Below, in pieces: positions 33,857 to 42,593 of a DNA stretch of 42,854 nucleotides (its first letter is position 1; each line of letters opens with the position of its first letter). A program made the translations under genes and the position numbers. Under the pieces are notes generated by a model. That model was not told the DNA's origin, made no database searches, and saw only the letters and a list, made by a program, of their open reading frames with translations. Origin of the DNA: Crocinitomicaceae bacterium (GTDB lineage: Bacteria > Bacteroidota > Bacteroidia > Flavobacteriales_D > Crocinitomicaceae); contig JAHEMQ010000003.1 in assembly GCA_024643555.1 (NCBI GenBank), forward strand, positions 1 to 42,854, written 5' to 3'.

Positions 33857-34690
33857 ATGAAAAAAATCGTTCTATTTAGTTTAGGAGTTTCACTTGTGCT
33901 AAGTGCTTGTGGAAAATTCCGTTATGACAAAGATCAATCGGCTGAAGTCAATCAAAAAGTTGAGTCGGCATTTGATGAAATGACCAATATTTCCGACCAA
34001 GCAATTACCGGAAACATGGTGTATTATAAAAATGGTGGAGTGATTGTCACACATCCAGGCGATAAACCGGTGCAATTGAAAACGGCTTGTAATGTCATTA
34101 TCACCATTGACACTGTCGGTTCTGTAAAAACGGTGACCGTCGATTACGGATCAAGTAATTGCGATTGCAACGATGGAAAGACAAGACGTGGGAAAATTGT
34201 GACCACCTTCTCAGGATTTTATCATGCGCAAGGAACAATCATCACCCATACACCTGTTGATTATTACGTGAATGACATCAAAATTGAAGGAACGAAAACG
34301 GTAGAAAACATGGGATTGAATGCCTCCGGACAACCGTATTTCAATGTGCAAATCAATGGGGTTGCAACATTGACCACAGGTGAAACAATGACCTATACTT
34401 CGACACGTGTACGTACATGGACGAATGGATTTAACACCTTATTGAATCGTTTTGATGATGAATATGACATCACGGGTACAGCAACTGGTGTTTTTTCATC
34501 AGGCGGTGGTTATACAGCAACTTGCTCTACAAGTCCTGTTCATGTGAAAGTAGGATGTGGATTCCCTGTGAGTGGAACAATTGAAATTACGCCTCAAAAT
34601 CACCCTGTCCGAGTGTTGGATTATGGAACGGGAACTTGTGATGCAACTTTTACGGTAACTGTAAACGGACACACCTTTACATTTAACTAG
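33857..34690 (+). CDS. Lipoprotein of unknown function
   Basis: A 277-residue protein whose signal ends in VLSAC, so Cys18 should be lipidated. The mature part is Thr/Val/Gly-rich and predicted all-beta, with cysteine clusters (SSNCDCNDGKTRRGK, TCSTSPVHVKVGCG, GTCDATF) that could form disulfides. I recognise no family. It is separated from the C1 peptidase by 52 nt, with a promoter-like TTAATTTG one base off consensus just upstream, and is followed by a strong terminator. Confidence 0.8.
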   Translation: MKKIVLFSLGVSLVLSACGKFRYDKDQSAEVNQKVESAFDEMTNISDQAITGNMVYYKNGGVIVTHPGDKPVQLKTACNVIITIDTVGSVKTVTVDYGSSNCDCNDGKTRRGKIVTTFSGFYHAQGTIITHTPVDYYVNDIKIEGTKTVENMGLNASGQPYFNVQINGVATLTTGETMTYTSTRVRTWTNGFNTLLNRFDDEYDITGTATGVFSSGGGYTATCSTSPVHVKVGCGFPVSGTIEITPQNHPVRVLDYGTGTCDATFTVTVNGHTFTFN

Positions 34691-34713
34691 ATAACGTATT
34701 GATATTCAAAGGG

Positions 34714-34757
34714 AAAAGTGTTCAAAGTGTCATTTGAACACTTTTTCTTTTTTATTG
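34714..34757 (+). terminator. Terminator after the lipoprotein gene
   Basis: A perfect 12-bp stem AAAGTGTTCAAA (34715-34726) / TTTGAACACTTT (34733-34744) with a 6-nt loop runs into TTCTTTTTT. It lies 24 nt after the lipoprotein stop and just upstream of the gap promoter, separating the two units. Confidence 0.88.
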
Positions 34758-34788
34758 TTCTATTTTTCGTGTCTGTTGTGTAAATTTG
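34755..34788 (+). promoter_or_regulatory. Candidate promoter of gap
   Basis: TTG (34755-34757), 23 nt and TAAATTTG (34781-34788). The -7 box is exact; the spacing is at the long end of the accepted range. The ATG of gap follows 22 nt later. No other candidate is better. Confidence 0.55.
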
Positions 34789-34810
34789 TAAGGATAAAAT
34801 ACCTCAAAAG

Positions 34811-35800
34811 ATGAAAAAAGTCGGTGTAAATGGATTTGGTAGAATTGGACGTTGTTTCACACGCATTGCATTATTAGATCCTCAAGTTGATGTCGCTTTA
34901 GTGAACGACCTCGCGGATATCAAAACACTTGCCCATTTGTTGAAGTACGATTCCGTTCATGGCGTTTTTTCTTTGACTTTTGAAATAAAAGAGAATGAAC
35001 TTCATTTCGCTAACGGTAAGAAAATCGTTTTTATCAGTGAACGAAATCCAGAGATGATCCCATGGTCACACTATGGCGTGGAAACCGTATTGGAATCTAC
35101 AGGTTTGTTTTTAACCCGAGAAGCCGCTTCTAAACATTTGGTAGGTGGTGCAAAAAAGGTGCTCATTTCTGCACCAGCGAACGACGAGGATATTCCTTCC
35201 GTCGTAATGGGGGTCAATGATGATTCTGTTGATTTTTGTGATGCAATTATTTCGAATGCATCATGCACGACCAACAATGCAGCTCCAATGGTGAAGGTAT
35301 TAAAATCACTCATGGATATCGAAGTCGCGTACATTTCCACGGTACATAGTTATACTTCTGACCAACGCTTACACGATTCCCCACACAAAGATTTACGTCG
35401 TGCGCGCGCTGCAGCAAATAGCATCATTCCAACGTCAACAGGTGCCGCAAAAGCAATTACGCGTATTTTCCCAGATTTGAAAGGTAAAATCACGGGTGGA
35501 AGTTTCCGTGTTCCGGTTGCCGATGGATCTGTCACAGAATTAACCCTCGTTACAAAATCAAATGTGACGGTAGAACAGATCAACGCTGCTATGAAAAAAG
35601 CGAGTGAAACGGACATGAAAGGAATTCTCGGATACACGGAAGATCCCATCGTATCTTGCGACATTATTAGTAGTTCGTATAGCTGTCTTTTCGATGCCGA
35701 ATTGACCACCGTCTTCAACGGACTTGTCAAAGTGGTTGGTTGGTACGACAATGAAGCAGGTTATTCGAATCGCCTCGTGGATGTTATAAAAGCGAATTAA
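34811..35800 (+). CDS. gap: Glyceraldehyde-3-phosphate dehydrogenase, type I
   Basis: A 329-residue glycolytic/gluconeogenic enzyme. The NAD-binding start VNGFGRIGRCFTR, the active-site SNASCTTNNAAP (catalytic Cys with the usual TTN), the His in STVHSYTSDQ and the end WYDNEAGYSNRLVD are all intact. Around the cofactor-selectivity segment it reads DSPHKDLRRARAAA: the Pro of NAD-type enzymes is kept, but Ser replaces the preceding Leu, so the cofactor cannot be called with certainty. It converges on pgk with a shared TTAA, whereas these genes are co-directional in many other bacteria. Confidence 0.97.
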   Translation: MKKVGVNGFGRIGRCFTRIALLDPQVDVALVNDLADIKTLAHLLKYDSVHGVFSLTFEIKENELHFANGKKIVFISERNPEMIPWSHYGVETVLESTGLFLTREAASKHLVGGAKKVLISAPANDEDIPSVVMGVNDDSVDFCDAIISNASCTTNNAAPMVKVLKSLMDIEVAYISTVHSYTSDQRLHDSPHKDLRRARAAANSIIPTSTGAAKAITRIFPDLKGKITGGSFRVPVADGSVTELTLVTKSNVTVEQINAAMKKASETDMKGILGYTEDPIVSCDIISSSYSCLFDAELTTVFNGLVKVVGWYDNEAGYSNRLVDVIKAN

Positions 35801-36990
35801 TCTTCTATGGCTTGAATGCCTGGAAGTATTTTTCCTTCAAAATATTCAAGTAAAGCACCTCCTCCTGTACTCACGTAGCTTACTTTGTCGCTCATGCCAA
35901 ATTTTTGAACGGCTGCTGCACTGTCACCGCCTCCAATTAAACTAAAAGCTCCATTTTTTGTGGCTTCTGCAACAGCTGTGGCAATGGATTTTGTCCCATT
36001 TTCAAATGCTTCCATTTCGAAAACGCCCATGGGGCCGTTCCAAAGAATCGTTTTACTTGACAATAAAACGTTACGGAAAGAAGCGACGGCTTCAACACCA
36101 ATGTCTAAGCCCATCCATCCGTCTGGAATTTGATTACTAGGCGCCACCTTTGAATCGGCATCTGCTGCAAAACGATCGGCAATGGTGGAATCTTGCGGTA
36201 AATGAATTTGAACACCTTTCGAAGCAGCTTTTGCTAATATTTCACGACAAGTTTCTAAACGCTCATCTTCGCATAAGGATTGACCAATTTGTCCCCCTTG
36301 TGCCTTGTAAAAGGTATAAGACATTCCTCCACCAATGATAATGTGGTCAGCAATGTTTAATAAATTCTCCACGATTAATACTTTATCCGAAACTTTTGCT
36401 CCACCAACAATTGCCGTAAATGGACGCTCAGCGTGGTTCAATACTTTTCGTGCACTCTCAAGTTCGGATTTCATTAAGAATCCAACCATCTTGTCATTTG
36501 GGAAAAATTGGGCAATTTGCGTCGTGCTGGCATGTGCGCGGTGTGCCGCACCAAAGGCATCATTTACATAACAATCTCCTAATCCAGCGAGTTTTTCGGC
36601 AAAAGCCACATCTCCTTTTGTTTCCTCGGAGTAAAATCGAACATTTTCCAAAAGAAGTACCTCACCGCTTTGAAGATGTGCACTTTGATCGATGGCATCT
36701 GAACCGATACAATCCGCTGCAAATTTCACGGGTTTCCCAATGTTTTGTTCTACTGTTTTTAGGATGTGTTTCAACGAAAACTTTTCCTCAGGACCTTCTT
36801 TTGGTCGGCCAAAATGGGAAATTAAAATCACACTTCCTCCACTGTTCAATATGTGTTGAATCGTTGGCAAGGCAGCGCGAATTCGTTTGTCATCTGTTAC
36901 GGCCATCGTTTCTTTATCGAGTGGCACATTGAAATCTACGCGGACCAACGCACGCTTTCCTTGGAAGTTATATGTGTCGATTGAATTCAT
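35797..36990 (-). CDS. pgk: Phosphoglycerate kinase
   Basis: A 397-residue cytoplasmic kinase that makes ATP from 1,3-bisphosphoglycerate. The N-terminal substrate domain has ALVRVDFNVPLD and ISHFGRPKEG; the hinge and nucleotide domain have VGFLMKSELES, AIVGGAKVSDK, LWNGPMGVFEMEAF and the C-terminal SLIGGGDSAAAVQKFG followed by STGGGALLEYFEGK, all canonical. It is a single gene, tail-to-tail with gap, sharing four bases at the stop codons. Confidence 0.97.
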   Translation of the reverse strand: MNSIDTYNFQGKRALVRVDFNVPLDKETMAVTDDKRIRAALPTIQHILNSGGSVILISHFGRPKEGPEEKFSLKHILKTVEQNIGKPVKFAADCIGSDAIDQSAHLQSGEVLLLENVRFYSEETKGDVAFAEKLAGLGDCYVNDAFGAAHRAHASTTQIAQFFPNDKMVGFLMKSELESARKVLNHAERPFTAIVGGAKVSDKVLIVENLLNIADHIIIGGGMSYTFYKAQGGQIGQSLCEDERLETCREILAKAASKGVQIHLPQDSTIADRFAADADSKVAPSNQIPDGWMGLDIGVEAVASFRNVLLSSKTILWNGPMGVFEMEAFENGTKSIATAVAEATKNGAFSLIGGGDSAAAVQKFGMSDKVSYVSTGGGALLEYFEGKILPGIQAIED

Positions 36991-37001
36991 CTTTTTTTCT
37001 G

Positions 37002-37009
37002 CAAAAATA
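37002..37009 (-). promoter_or_regulatory. Candidate -7 element of pgk
   Basis: TATTTTTG on the minus strand matches TAnnTTTG and ends 11 nt before the pgk ATG. A clear TTTG about 19 nt upstream is not seen, so it is a moderate candidate. Confidence 0.45.
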
Positions 37010-37097
37010 ACGAAAGCGAAGATCTTGCGTTTGTTTTCCTTGTAACATTCTCGGTAAATTCAATTATTTTCTGCAGATTTGTCTAAAATATCTTCCT

Positions 37098-39779
37098 ATG
37101 TTAAAATATGCTTACTTCGTTTCGACATTTTTGTTGATTACGGCTTGTCATCAAACCAAAGAATCTGTTCAGGTTGAAGAAGTCTGGGAAGCCCCAACTG
37201 AACAAATTGAAGGGATTCCAGAAGATATCAGCGACATCGCATTCGACGAAGTTATGATGGAGGAAGAAAATCCGTATGTTAGAGGTATTTATAATTCTTC
37301 AAGAACCTTATTGACAGATATCGTTCATACACGTTTAGAGGTGAGTTTCGATTGGGAGCATGCGCGTTTAAACGGGAAAGAAATCCTAACGGCGAAACAA
37401 CATTTTCATCCTTCCGATAGTTTGATTTTGGACGCAAAAGGGATGGACATCCTTTCTGTTGAAATGAACAACAAAAAGTTAGCTTATACCTATAAGGACT
37501 CATTGCATTTGCGCATCCAATTGGACCGTAAATATACAAGAGATGAGAAATTCAATGTAACGATTCAATATGTCGCAAAGCCGGATGAGCGTAAAGTAGG
37601 CGGAAGCGCAGCGATTACTTCGGACAAAGGACTTTACTTTATTAATCCGAAAGGAGAAGATAAGACCAAAATGCCGCAAATTTGGACACAAGGTGAAACG
37701 GAAGCAAACAGTGTTTGGTTTCCAACGGTTGATGCTCCAAACGCGAAGTCAACGGAAGAAATCTTTATCACCGTACAAGATAAATACATGACACTTTCCA
37801 ATGGAAAGTTGATTTCATCCAAGAAAAATGCAGATGGTACTCGAACGGATTATTGGAAACAAGATTTGCCTCATGCACCGTACTTGTTCATGATGGCAGT
37901 GGGTGAATTTAAAACAGTCAAAGATACCTACACGCGCAAAGATGGCTCTAAAATGGAGGTAAATTACATTGTTGAACCAGACTACGAAAAAAATGCAAAA
38001 GCGATTTTTGGAGAAACTCCTGAAATGATTCGATTTTTCTCAGAACGCTTGGGCGTAGAGTATGCTTGGGATAAGTATTCGCAAATTGTGGTGAGAGATT
38101 ATGTTTCTGGCGCCATGGAAAATACGGGAGCTGTTGTTTTTGGTGACTATGTTTACAAAACGGACCGCGAATTACTAGATGGAAATGATCAGTCGACCAT
38201 TGCACACGAATTATTTCACCATTGGTTTGGAGATTTGGTTACCTGTGAATCTTGGTCAAATCTACCCTTGAATGAATCCTTTGCGAATTACTCGCAATAC
38301 CTTTGGGATGAGCATCGTTATGGATTGGATGAAGCTGATTACCAAGCAGAAAATGAAGCAGATGGGTATTTTAACTCTGCCGAAAATGGGGGTTACTACA
38401 ATCTAATTCGTTTCGATTACAATGACAAAGAAGACATGTTCGATGGGCACTCCTACAACAAAGGTGGACGCATTCTACACATGTTGCGAAATTATCTGGG
38501 TGATGAGGCATTCTTTAAAGGATTAAATGTGTATTTGACTTCGAATAAATTCAAAACAGCAGAAGTACACAACCTACGTATGGCTTTCGAAGAAGTTTCT
38601 GGAGAGGATTTAAACTGGTTCTTCGATCAGTGGTTTTTAAACAATGGTCATCCAGTAATTGAGGTGAAACAGAGTGTGAACAAAGAAACGAACATACTTA
38701 CCTTGAGTGTGAAACAATTACAAGATGTCAATGACTTCCCGATTTACAAACTTCCAGTGGATGTTGCGATTTGGGATGGAGCCGGTAAAACGAGCAAACG
38801 CATTGTCGTGGACTCCTTGGAACAACAATACCAATTTCAATTAACAGGCACCCTTCAAAATGTTTTGTTTGACGAAGCTCAAATGCTGCTTGGAAAAATT
38901 TATGAGGACAAGCCGACAGATCAATTTATCTTCCAATACTATCAAAATCCGCGTTGGAAAGCACGCAATACGGCCTTAAAACGTGTAGCGAATTTACCGT
39001 CCGAAAAAGCAAAGAAATTGGTAAAAGATGCATTGAAAGATCCGTTCTGGAATATTCGTGTATCTGCACTTGCTTCCATTGAAAAAATGTCCAAAGAGGA
39101 TGCGGTGACTTATTTACCTCAAATGAAGGATTTAGCGATGAATGATCCAAAATCAGATGTGCGTTCGGCGGCTATCGGTCTAATGAATTTATTAGAAGGT
39201 GATGAAGCAAAAGCATTTTACAAATCGTTCTTTGAGAAGGAAAAGTCTTACAATGCAATCGCTGCTGGACTTGGATCGTACATTAAAGTCGATGAAAAAG
39301 ATGCCTTGACCATTGCTCGTAGCATGAAAAATGAACCGGCAAAACCATTGAAAGTAACCGTTGCAGAGGTGATCGCGCAAATTGGTGATTCTTCTGATTA
39401 CGATTATTTGGATCAATTGATCTACCACAGCGATTTAAAAGGGTACGATGAGTTGAGAACAATGATTTCATATGCGGTATTCATTATGCGCATGAACATT
39501 GACTTACAAGAGAAATCTCATGCCGTGTACATTCATTACAATGAAGTTGGAGCTGGCATCACCAAATACTGGGTGAAACAAGCCATTCAATTCAACTTGC
39601 AGAATTACATGGAAATGGTGAATTCCTTAGATATGGAAATTGCTGAACTAGAGGAAGGTAAATCTTTCGCTAAAGCAGACGAGAAAAAACGACTCAAACA
39701 ACGATACGAAGACTTGATTCAAAACTTAATGCCATTAGGTCAGGAAGAAGAATCCCCTGTTGACGTTGAAGGGAATTAA
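37098..39779 (+). CDS. M1 family aminopeptidase lipoprotein with HEAT-repeat tail
   Basis: An 893-residue zinc aminopeptidase. The signal ends in LLITAC with Cys17 lipidated, so it is anchored to a membrane outside the cytoplasm. The N-terminal beta domain is followed by GAMENTG (residues 338-344), which binds the substrate amino terminus, and the zinc site HELFHH with His370, Glu371, His374 and distal Glu393 (HEXXH-X18-E). From about residue 620 helical HEAT-like repeats appear (ARNTALKRVANLPSEKAKKLVKDALKDPFWNIRVSALASIEKM). It is a single gene converging on the SDR gene with 4 shared bases. Confidence 0.93.
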   Translation: MLKYAYFVSTFLLITACHQTKESVQVEEVWEAPTEQIEGIPEDISDIAFDEVMMEEENPYVRGIYNSSRTLLTDIVHTRLEVSFDWEHARLNGKEILTAKQHFHPSDSLILDAKGMDILSVEMNNKKLAYTYKDSLHLRIQLDRKYTRDEKFNVTIQYVAKPDERKVGGSAAITSDKGLYFINPKGEDKTKMPQIWTQGETEANSVWFPTVDAPNAKSTEEIFITVQDKYMTLSNGKLISSKKNADGTRTDYWKQDLPHAPYLFMMAVGEFKTVKDTYTRKDGSKMEVNYIVEPDYEKNAKAIFGETPEMIRFFSERLGVEYAWDKYSQIVVRDYVSGAMENTGAVVFGDYVYKTDRELLDGNDQSTIAHELFHHWFGDLVTCESWSNLPLNESFANYSQYLWDEHRYGLDEADYQAENEADGYFNSAENGGYYNLIRFDYNDKEDMFDGHSYNKGGRILHMLRNYLGDEAFFKGLNVYLTSNKFKTAEVHNLRMAFEEVSGEDLNWFFDQWFLNNGHPVIEVKQSVNKETNILTLSVKQLQDVNDFPIYKLPVDVAIWDGAGKTSKRIVVDSLEQQYQFQLTGTLQNVLFDEAQMLLGKIYEDKPTDQFIFQYYQNPRWKARNTALKRVANLPSEKAKKLVKDALKDPFWNIRVSALASIEKMSKEDAVTYLPQMKDLAMNDPKSDVRSAAIGLMNLLEGDEAKAFYKSFFEKEKSYNAIAAGLGSYIKVDEKDALTIARSMKNEPAKPLKVTVAEVIAQIGDSSDYDYLDQLIYHSDLKGYDELRTMISYAVFIMRMNIDLQEKSHAVYIHYNEVGAGITKYWVKQAIQFNLQNYMEMVNSLDMEIAELEEGKSFAKADEKKRLKQRYEDLIQNLMPLGQEEESPVDVEGN

Positions 39780-40537
39780 GATTCTTTGTGTAGGATACTA
39801 GCGCTTGCTTGAGCAGTAGGCATGATGGTGATGTCACTGATGTTCACGTGTGCAGGACGCGTCACCGCGAATAATACGCTATCTGCAATGTCCTGAGCTT
39901 GCAATGGCTCGTATCCCTCATAAACGGAAGCGGCAGTATCTTGATCACCTTTGAAACGAACCAGTGAAAACTCTGTCTCCGCTGCGCCAGGAGCGATATT
40001 TGTTACCTTAATCCCATATGATACTAAGTCGATACGCATGGAACGAGAAAGGGCATCCACGGCATGTTTGCTGGCACAATACACATTTCCACCGGCGTAT
40101 ACTTCCTTACCAGCGATACTCGCAATGTTGACGATGTGTCCGTGCGTTTGTTTTTTCAAATACGGAACAACTGCCTTCGTAACATATAAAAGTCCTTTGA
40201 TATTGGTGTCAATCATGCGATTCCAGTCGTCGGAAATTCCTTGGTCGATTGGACCCCTGCCAACAGCTAGTCCAGCATTATTTACAAGAATTTCAATGCG
40301 GTCTTTTACATTTTCTGGAAGAGAAGTGATGGCAGCAATGACCGCTTGTTCCTCACGGACATCAACAGTGATGAGTTCAATGTGGATTGGTAGATGACTT
40401 AGTTTTTCTTTCAGCGATTCTAATCGTTCGGTGCGACGTGCCGCGAGGATTAATGAGTATCCTTCGTTTGCCAAACTGTGTGCGATCGCTTCTCCAAAAC
40501 CCGAGCTTGCTCCTGTAATTAATGCATATCCTTTCAT
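39776..40537 (-). CDS. SDR family oxidoreductase (YdfG-like)
   Basis: A 253-residue classical short-chain dehydrogenase. NADP-binding TGASSGFGEAIA with Arg residues after the second strand (AARRTERL) suggests NADP preference; NNAGLA follows; the catalytic set is Ser140, Tyr153 and Lys157 (NVYCASK). The overall pattern is close to YdfG, which oxidises 3-hydroxy acids and serine and reduces malonic semialdehyde; the true substrate is unknown. It diverges from htpG across a 129-bp region with repeated half-sites. Confidence 0.92.
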   Translation of the reverse strand: MKGYALITGASSGFGEAIAHSLANEGYSLILAARRTERLESLKEKLSHLPIHIELITVDVREEQAVIAAITSLPENVKDRIEILVNNAGLAVGRGPIDQGISDDWNRMIDTNIKGLLYVTKAVVPYLKKQTHGHIVNIASIAGKEVYAGGNVYCASKHAVDALSRSMRIDLVSYGIKVTNIAPGAAETEFSLVRFKGDQDTAASVYEGYEPLQAQDIADSVLFAVTRPAHVNISDITIMPTAQASASILHKES

Positions 40538-40542
40538 GCTAC

Positions 40543-40643
40543 AAAAGTGACAAAATAATTCTAAAGAGGCGTAATTTCTGACGAAAGCGAAGGAAATCTT
40601 GTCAAAATGTCACTTTTTACTCCATGGCATATTCCTTGACAAG
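40543..40643. promoter_or_regulatory. Cluster of TGACA/TGTCA half-sites between an SDR gene and htpG
   Basis: Four pentamers occur within 100 bp: TGACA at 40548-40552, TGTCA at 40600-40604, TGTCA at 40608-40612 and TGACA at 40637-40641. They form two perfect inverted repeats: AAAAGTGACA (40543-40552) / TGTCACTTTT (40608-40617) and CTTGTCAA (40598-40605) / TTGACAAG (40636-40643). The second pair lies 23 nt before the htpG ATG. It does not resemble CIRCE. It may be an operator for htpG, the SDR gene or both. Confidence 0.45.
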
Positions 40644-40666
40644 AAAAGGGAAATAAATTAATCATC

Positions 40667-42556
40667 ATGAAAACAGGACAAATACACGTACAAACAGAAA
40701 ACATTTTCCCGATTATTAAAAAATTCTTGTATTCCGACCACGAAATCTTTCTTCGTGAATTGGTTTCGAATGCGGTAGATGCTTCTCAAAAACTTCACGT
40801 ACTTGCAAAGAGTGGCGAGTTCAAAGGGGAATTGGGTGATTTGAAAGTTGAAGTGATCCTCAATAAAGAAGAGAAGACCCTTACCATTCGCGACCGAGGA
40901 ATTGGAATGACCGCGGATGAAATTGATAAATACATCAATCAAATAGCTTTCTCTGGAGCAGAGGAATTCGTTCAACAGTACAAAGGGAAAGAAGGAGCAG
41001 AACAAATCATCGGACACTTTGGACTCGGATTCTACTCAGCATTTATGGTAGCAGAACGCGTACAAATTAAAACCTTGTCACGTCACGAAGGCTCCCAAGC
41101 AGTGCAATGGGAAAGCAATGGCTCTCCAGAATATACCATTACGGAAATCGAAAAAGATGACCGTGGTACAGACATCATTTTGTACATCAATGAAGAGTCC
41201 ATTGAGTTCTTGGAAAAAGGACGCATCGATGGGATCTTAACGAAATACTGTAAGTTTTTACCCATTCCGGTTTTCTTTGGAACAAAAACAGAATACGTGG
41301 ATTCTCCTGAAGGAGAAAAAGATGAGGATGGAAAAGTAAAACGGGTGGCGATTGATGTCCCTTATCAAGTGAATAATGTCGCACCAGCTTGGACCAAAGC
41401 GCCAGTGGATTTAACAAATGAAGATTACAATGCGTTTTACCGAGAATTGTATCCTGCAACGTTTGATGAGCCCTTGTTTCACATTCACTTAAATGTTGAT
41501 TATCCATTTAATCTAACTGGAATCCTTTACTTTCCGAAAATCAAAGAAAACGTTGAAGTTCAACGAAATAAGATTAATCTTTACTGCAATCAAGTATTCA
41601 TTACGGATAGTGTGGCTGAAATTGTTCCAGAATTTTTAACCCTGCTTCATGGGGTAATTGATTCTCCGGATATTCCTTTAAATGTTTCTAGATCATATCT
41701 TCAAAGTGATGGAAACGTCAAGAAAATATCGGCGCACATCACGAAAAAAGTAGCGGACAAGTTAGCTGAAATGTTTAAAAAGGACCGTAAAGATTTTGAA
41801 TCCAAATGGGATGATCTTCAGATTTTTGTTCAATATGGCATGCTCTCGGAGGAAAAATTCGCAGACAAAGCAAAAGAGTTCAACTTGGTCAAAAATACAG
41901 CGAATGAGTATTTCACCATCGAAGAATACCAAGAGAAAATTAAGGCACTTCAAACGGACAAAGACAATAAAGTAGTCATTCTCTACACGAACAATCCAGA
42001 AGAGCAATTCTCCTTTGTGAAAAAAGCGAAAGACCGTGGATACGATGTTCTTCACCTAGACGGACCGCTCGCTTCACACTGGATTTCAAAAATGGAACAA
42101 AGCCTTGAAAACGTAAGTTTTGTCAGAGTGGACGCTGATTCATTGGATAAACTCATCAAAAAAACCGACGAGATTCCGTCGAAATTATCCAAAGAGGACG
42201 AAGAGAAATTAAAACCTGTATTTGAGTCCAATGTAACCAAAGAGAAATTCACGGTGCAATTCGAGAGCATGAGTGAAAGTGAAGCTCCAATTATCATTAC
42301 ACAGCCGGAGTTTATCCGCAGAATGATGGAACAACAACGATTAGGTGGCGGTGGATTCTATGGTGCCTTTCCAGAAATGTACAACATGACCGTGAATGCC
42401 AATCACCCAATTATTGGATCGCTTTTACAAAAAAGTGACGTTGAACAAGCCTCAACAACCAAACAATTAATTGACCTAGCCATGTTGGCACAAGGAATGT
42501 TAAAAGGAGAGGCCTTGGATCAATTCATCCAACGAAACATCGAACATATTGCTTAA
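40667..42556 (+). CDS. htpG: Molecular chaperone HtpG (Hsp90)
   Basis: A 629-residue ATP-dependent chaperone. The GHKL ATPase domain has FLRELVSNAVDASQKL, IRDRGIGMTADEIDKYI and GHFGLGFYSAFMVA; the middle domain has VQRNKINLYCNQVFITDS and PLNVSRSYLQSDGNVKKI; the C-terminal domain carries the dimerisation helices. There is no eukaryotic MEEVD tail. The length fits Bacteroidota HtpG. It is probably monocistronic, since a partial gene begins 37 nt downstream with its own weak start. Upstream repeats may mediate stress control. Confidence 0.96.
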   Translation: MKTGQIHVQTENIFPIIKKFLYSDHEIFLRELVSNAVDASQKLHVLAKSGEFKGELGDLKVEVILNKEEKTLTIRDRGIGMTADEIDKYINQIAFSGAEEFVQQYKGKEGAEQIIGHFGLGFYSAFMVAERVQIKTLSRHEGSQAVQWESNGSPEYTITEIEKDDRGTDIILYINEESIEFLEKGRIDGILTKYCKFLPIPVFFGTKTEYVDSPEGEKDEDGKVKRVAIDVPYQVNNVAPAWTKAPVDLTNEDYNAFYRELYPATFDEPLFHIHLNVDYPFNLTGILYFPKIKENVEVQRNKINLYCNQVFITDSVAEIVPEFLTLLHGVIDSPDIPLNVSRSYLQSDGNVKKISAHITKKVADKLAEMFKKDRKDFESKWDDLQIFVQYGMLSEEKFADKAKEFNLVKNTANEYFTIEEYQEKIKALQTDKDNKVVILYTNNPEEQFSFVKKAKDRGYDVLHLDGPLASHWISKMEQSLENVSFVRVDADSLDKLIKKTDEIPSKLSKEDEEKLKPVFESNVTKEKFTVQFESMSESEAPIIITQPEFIRRMMEQQRLGGGGFYGAFPEMYNMTVNANHPIIGSLLQKSDVEQASTTKQLIDLAMLAQGMLKGEALDQFIQRNIEHIA

Positions 42557-42593
42557 ATAAGTAGTTTTGGAAAGAAATTAGAAAGCGGAGATT

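Noticed and set aside
36420-36932. 170-codon plus-strand frame inside pgk
   Set aside because: Antisense to canonical pgk motifs; composition is His/Arg/Phe-rich as in shadow frames; no start signal or family likeness.
39951-40397. 148-codon plus-strand frame inside the SDR gene
   Set aside because: Antisense to the catalytic region of a clear SDR enzyme, and it has no promoter or homology-like motif.
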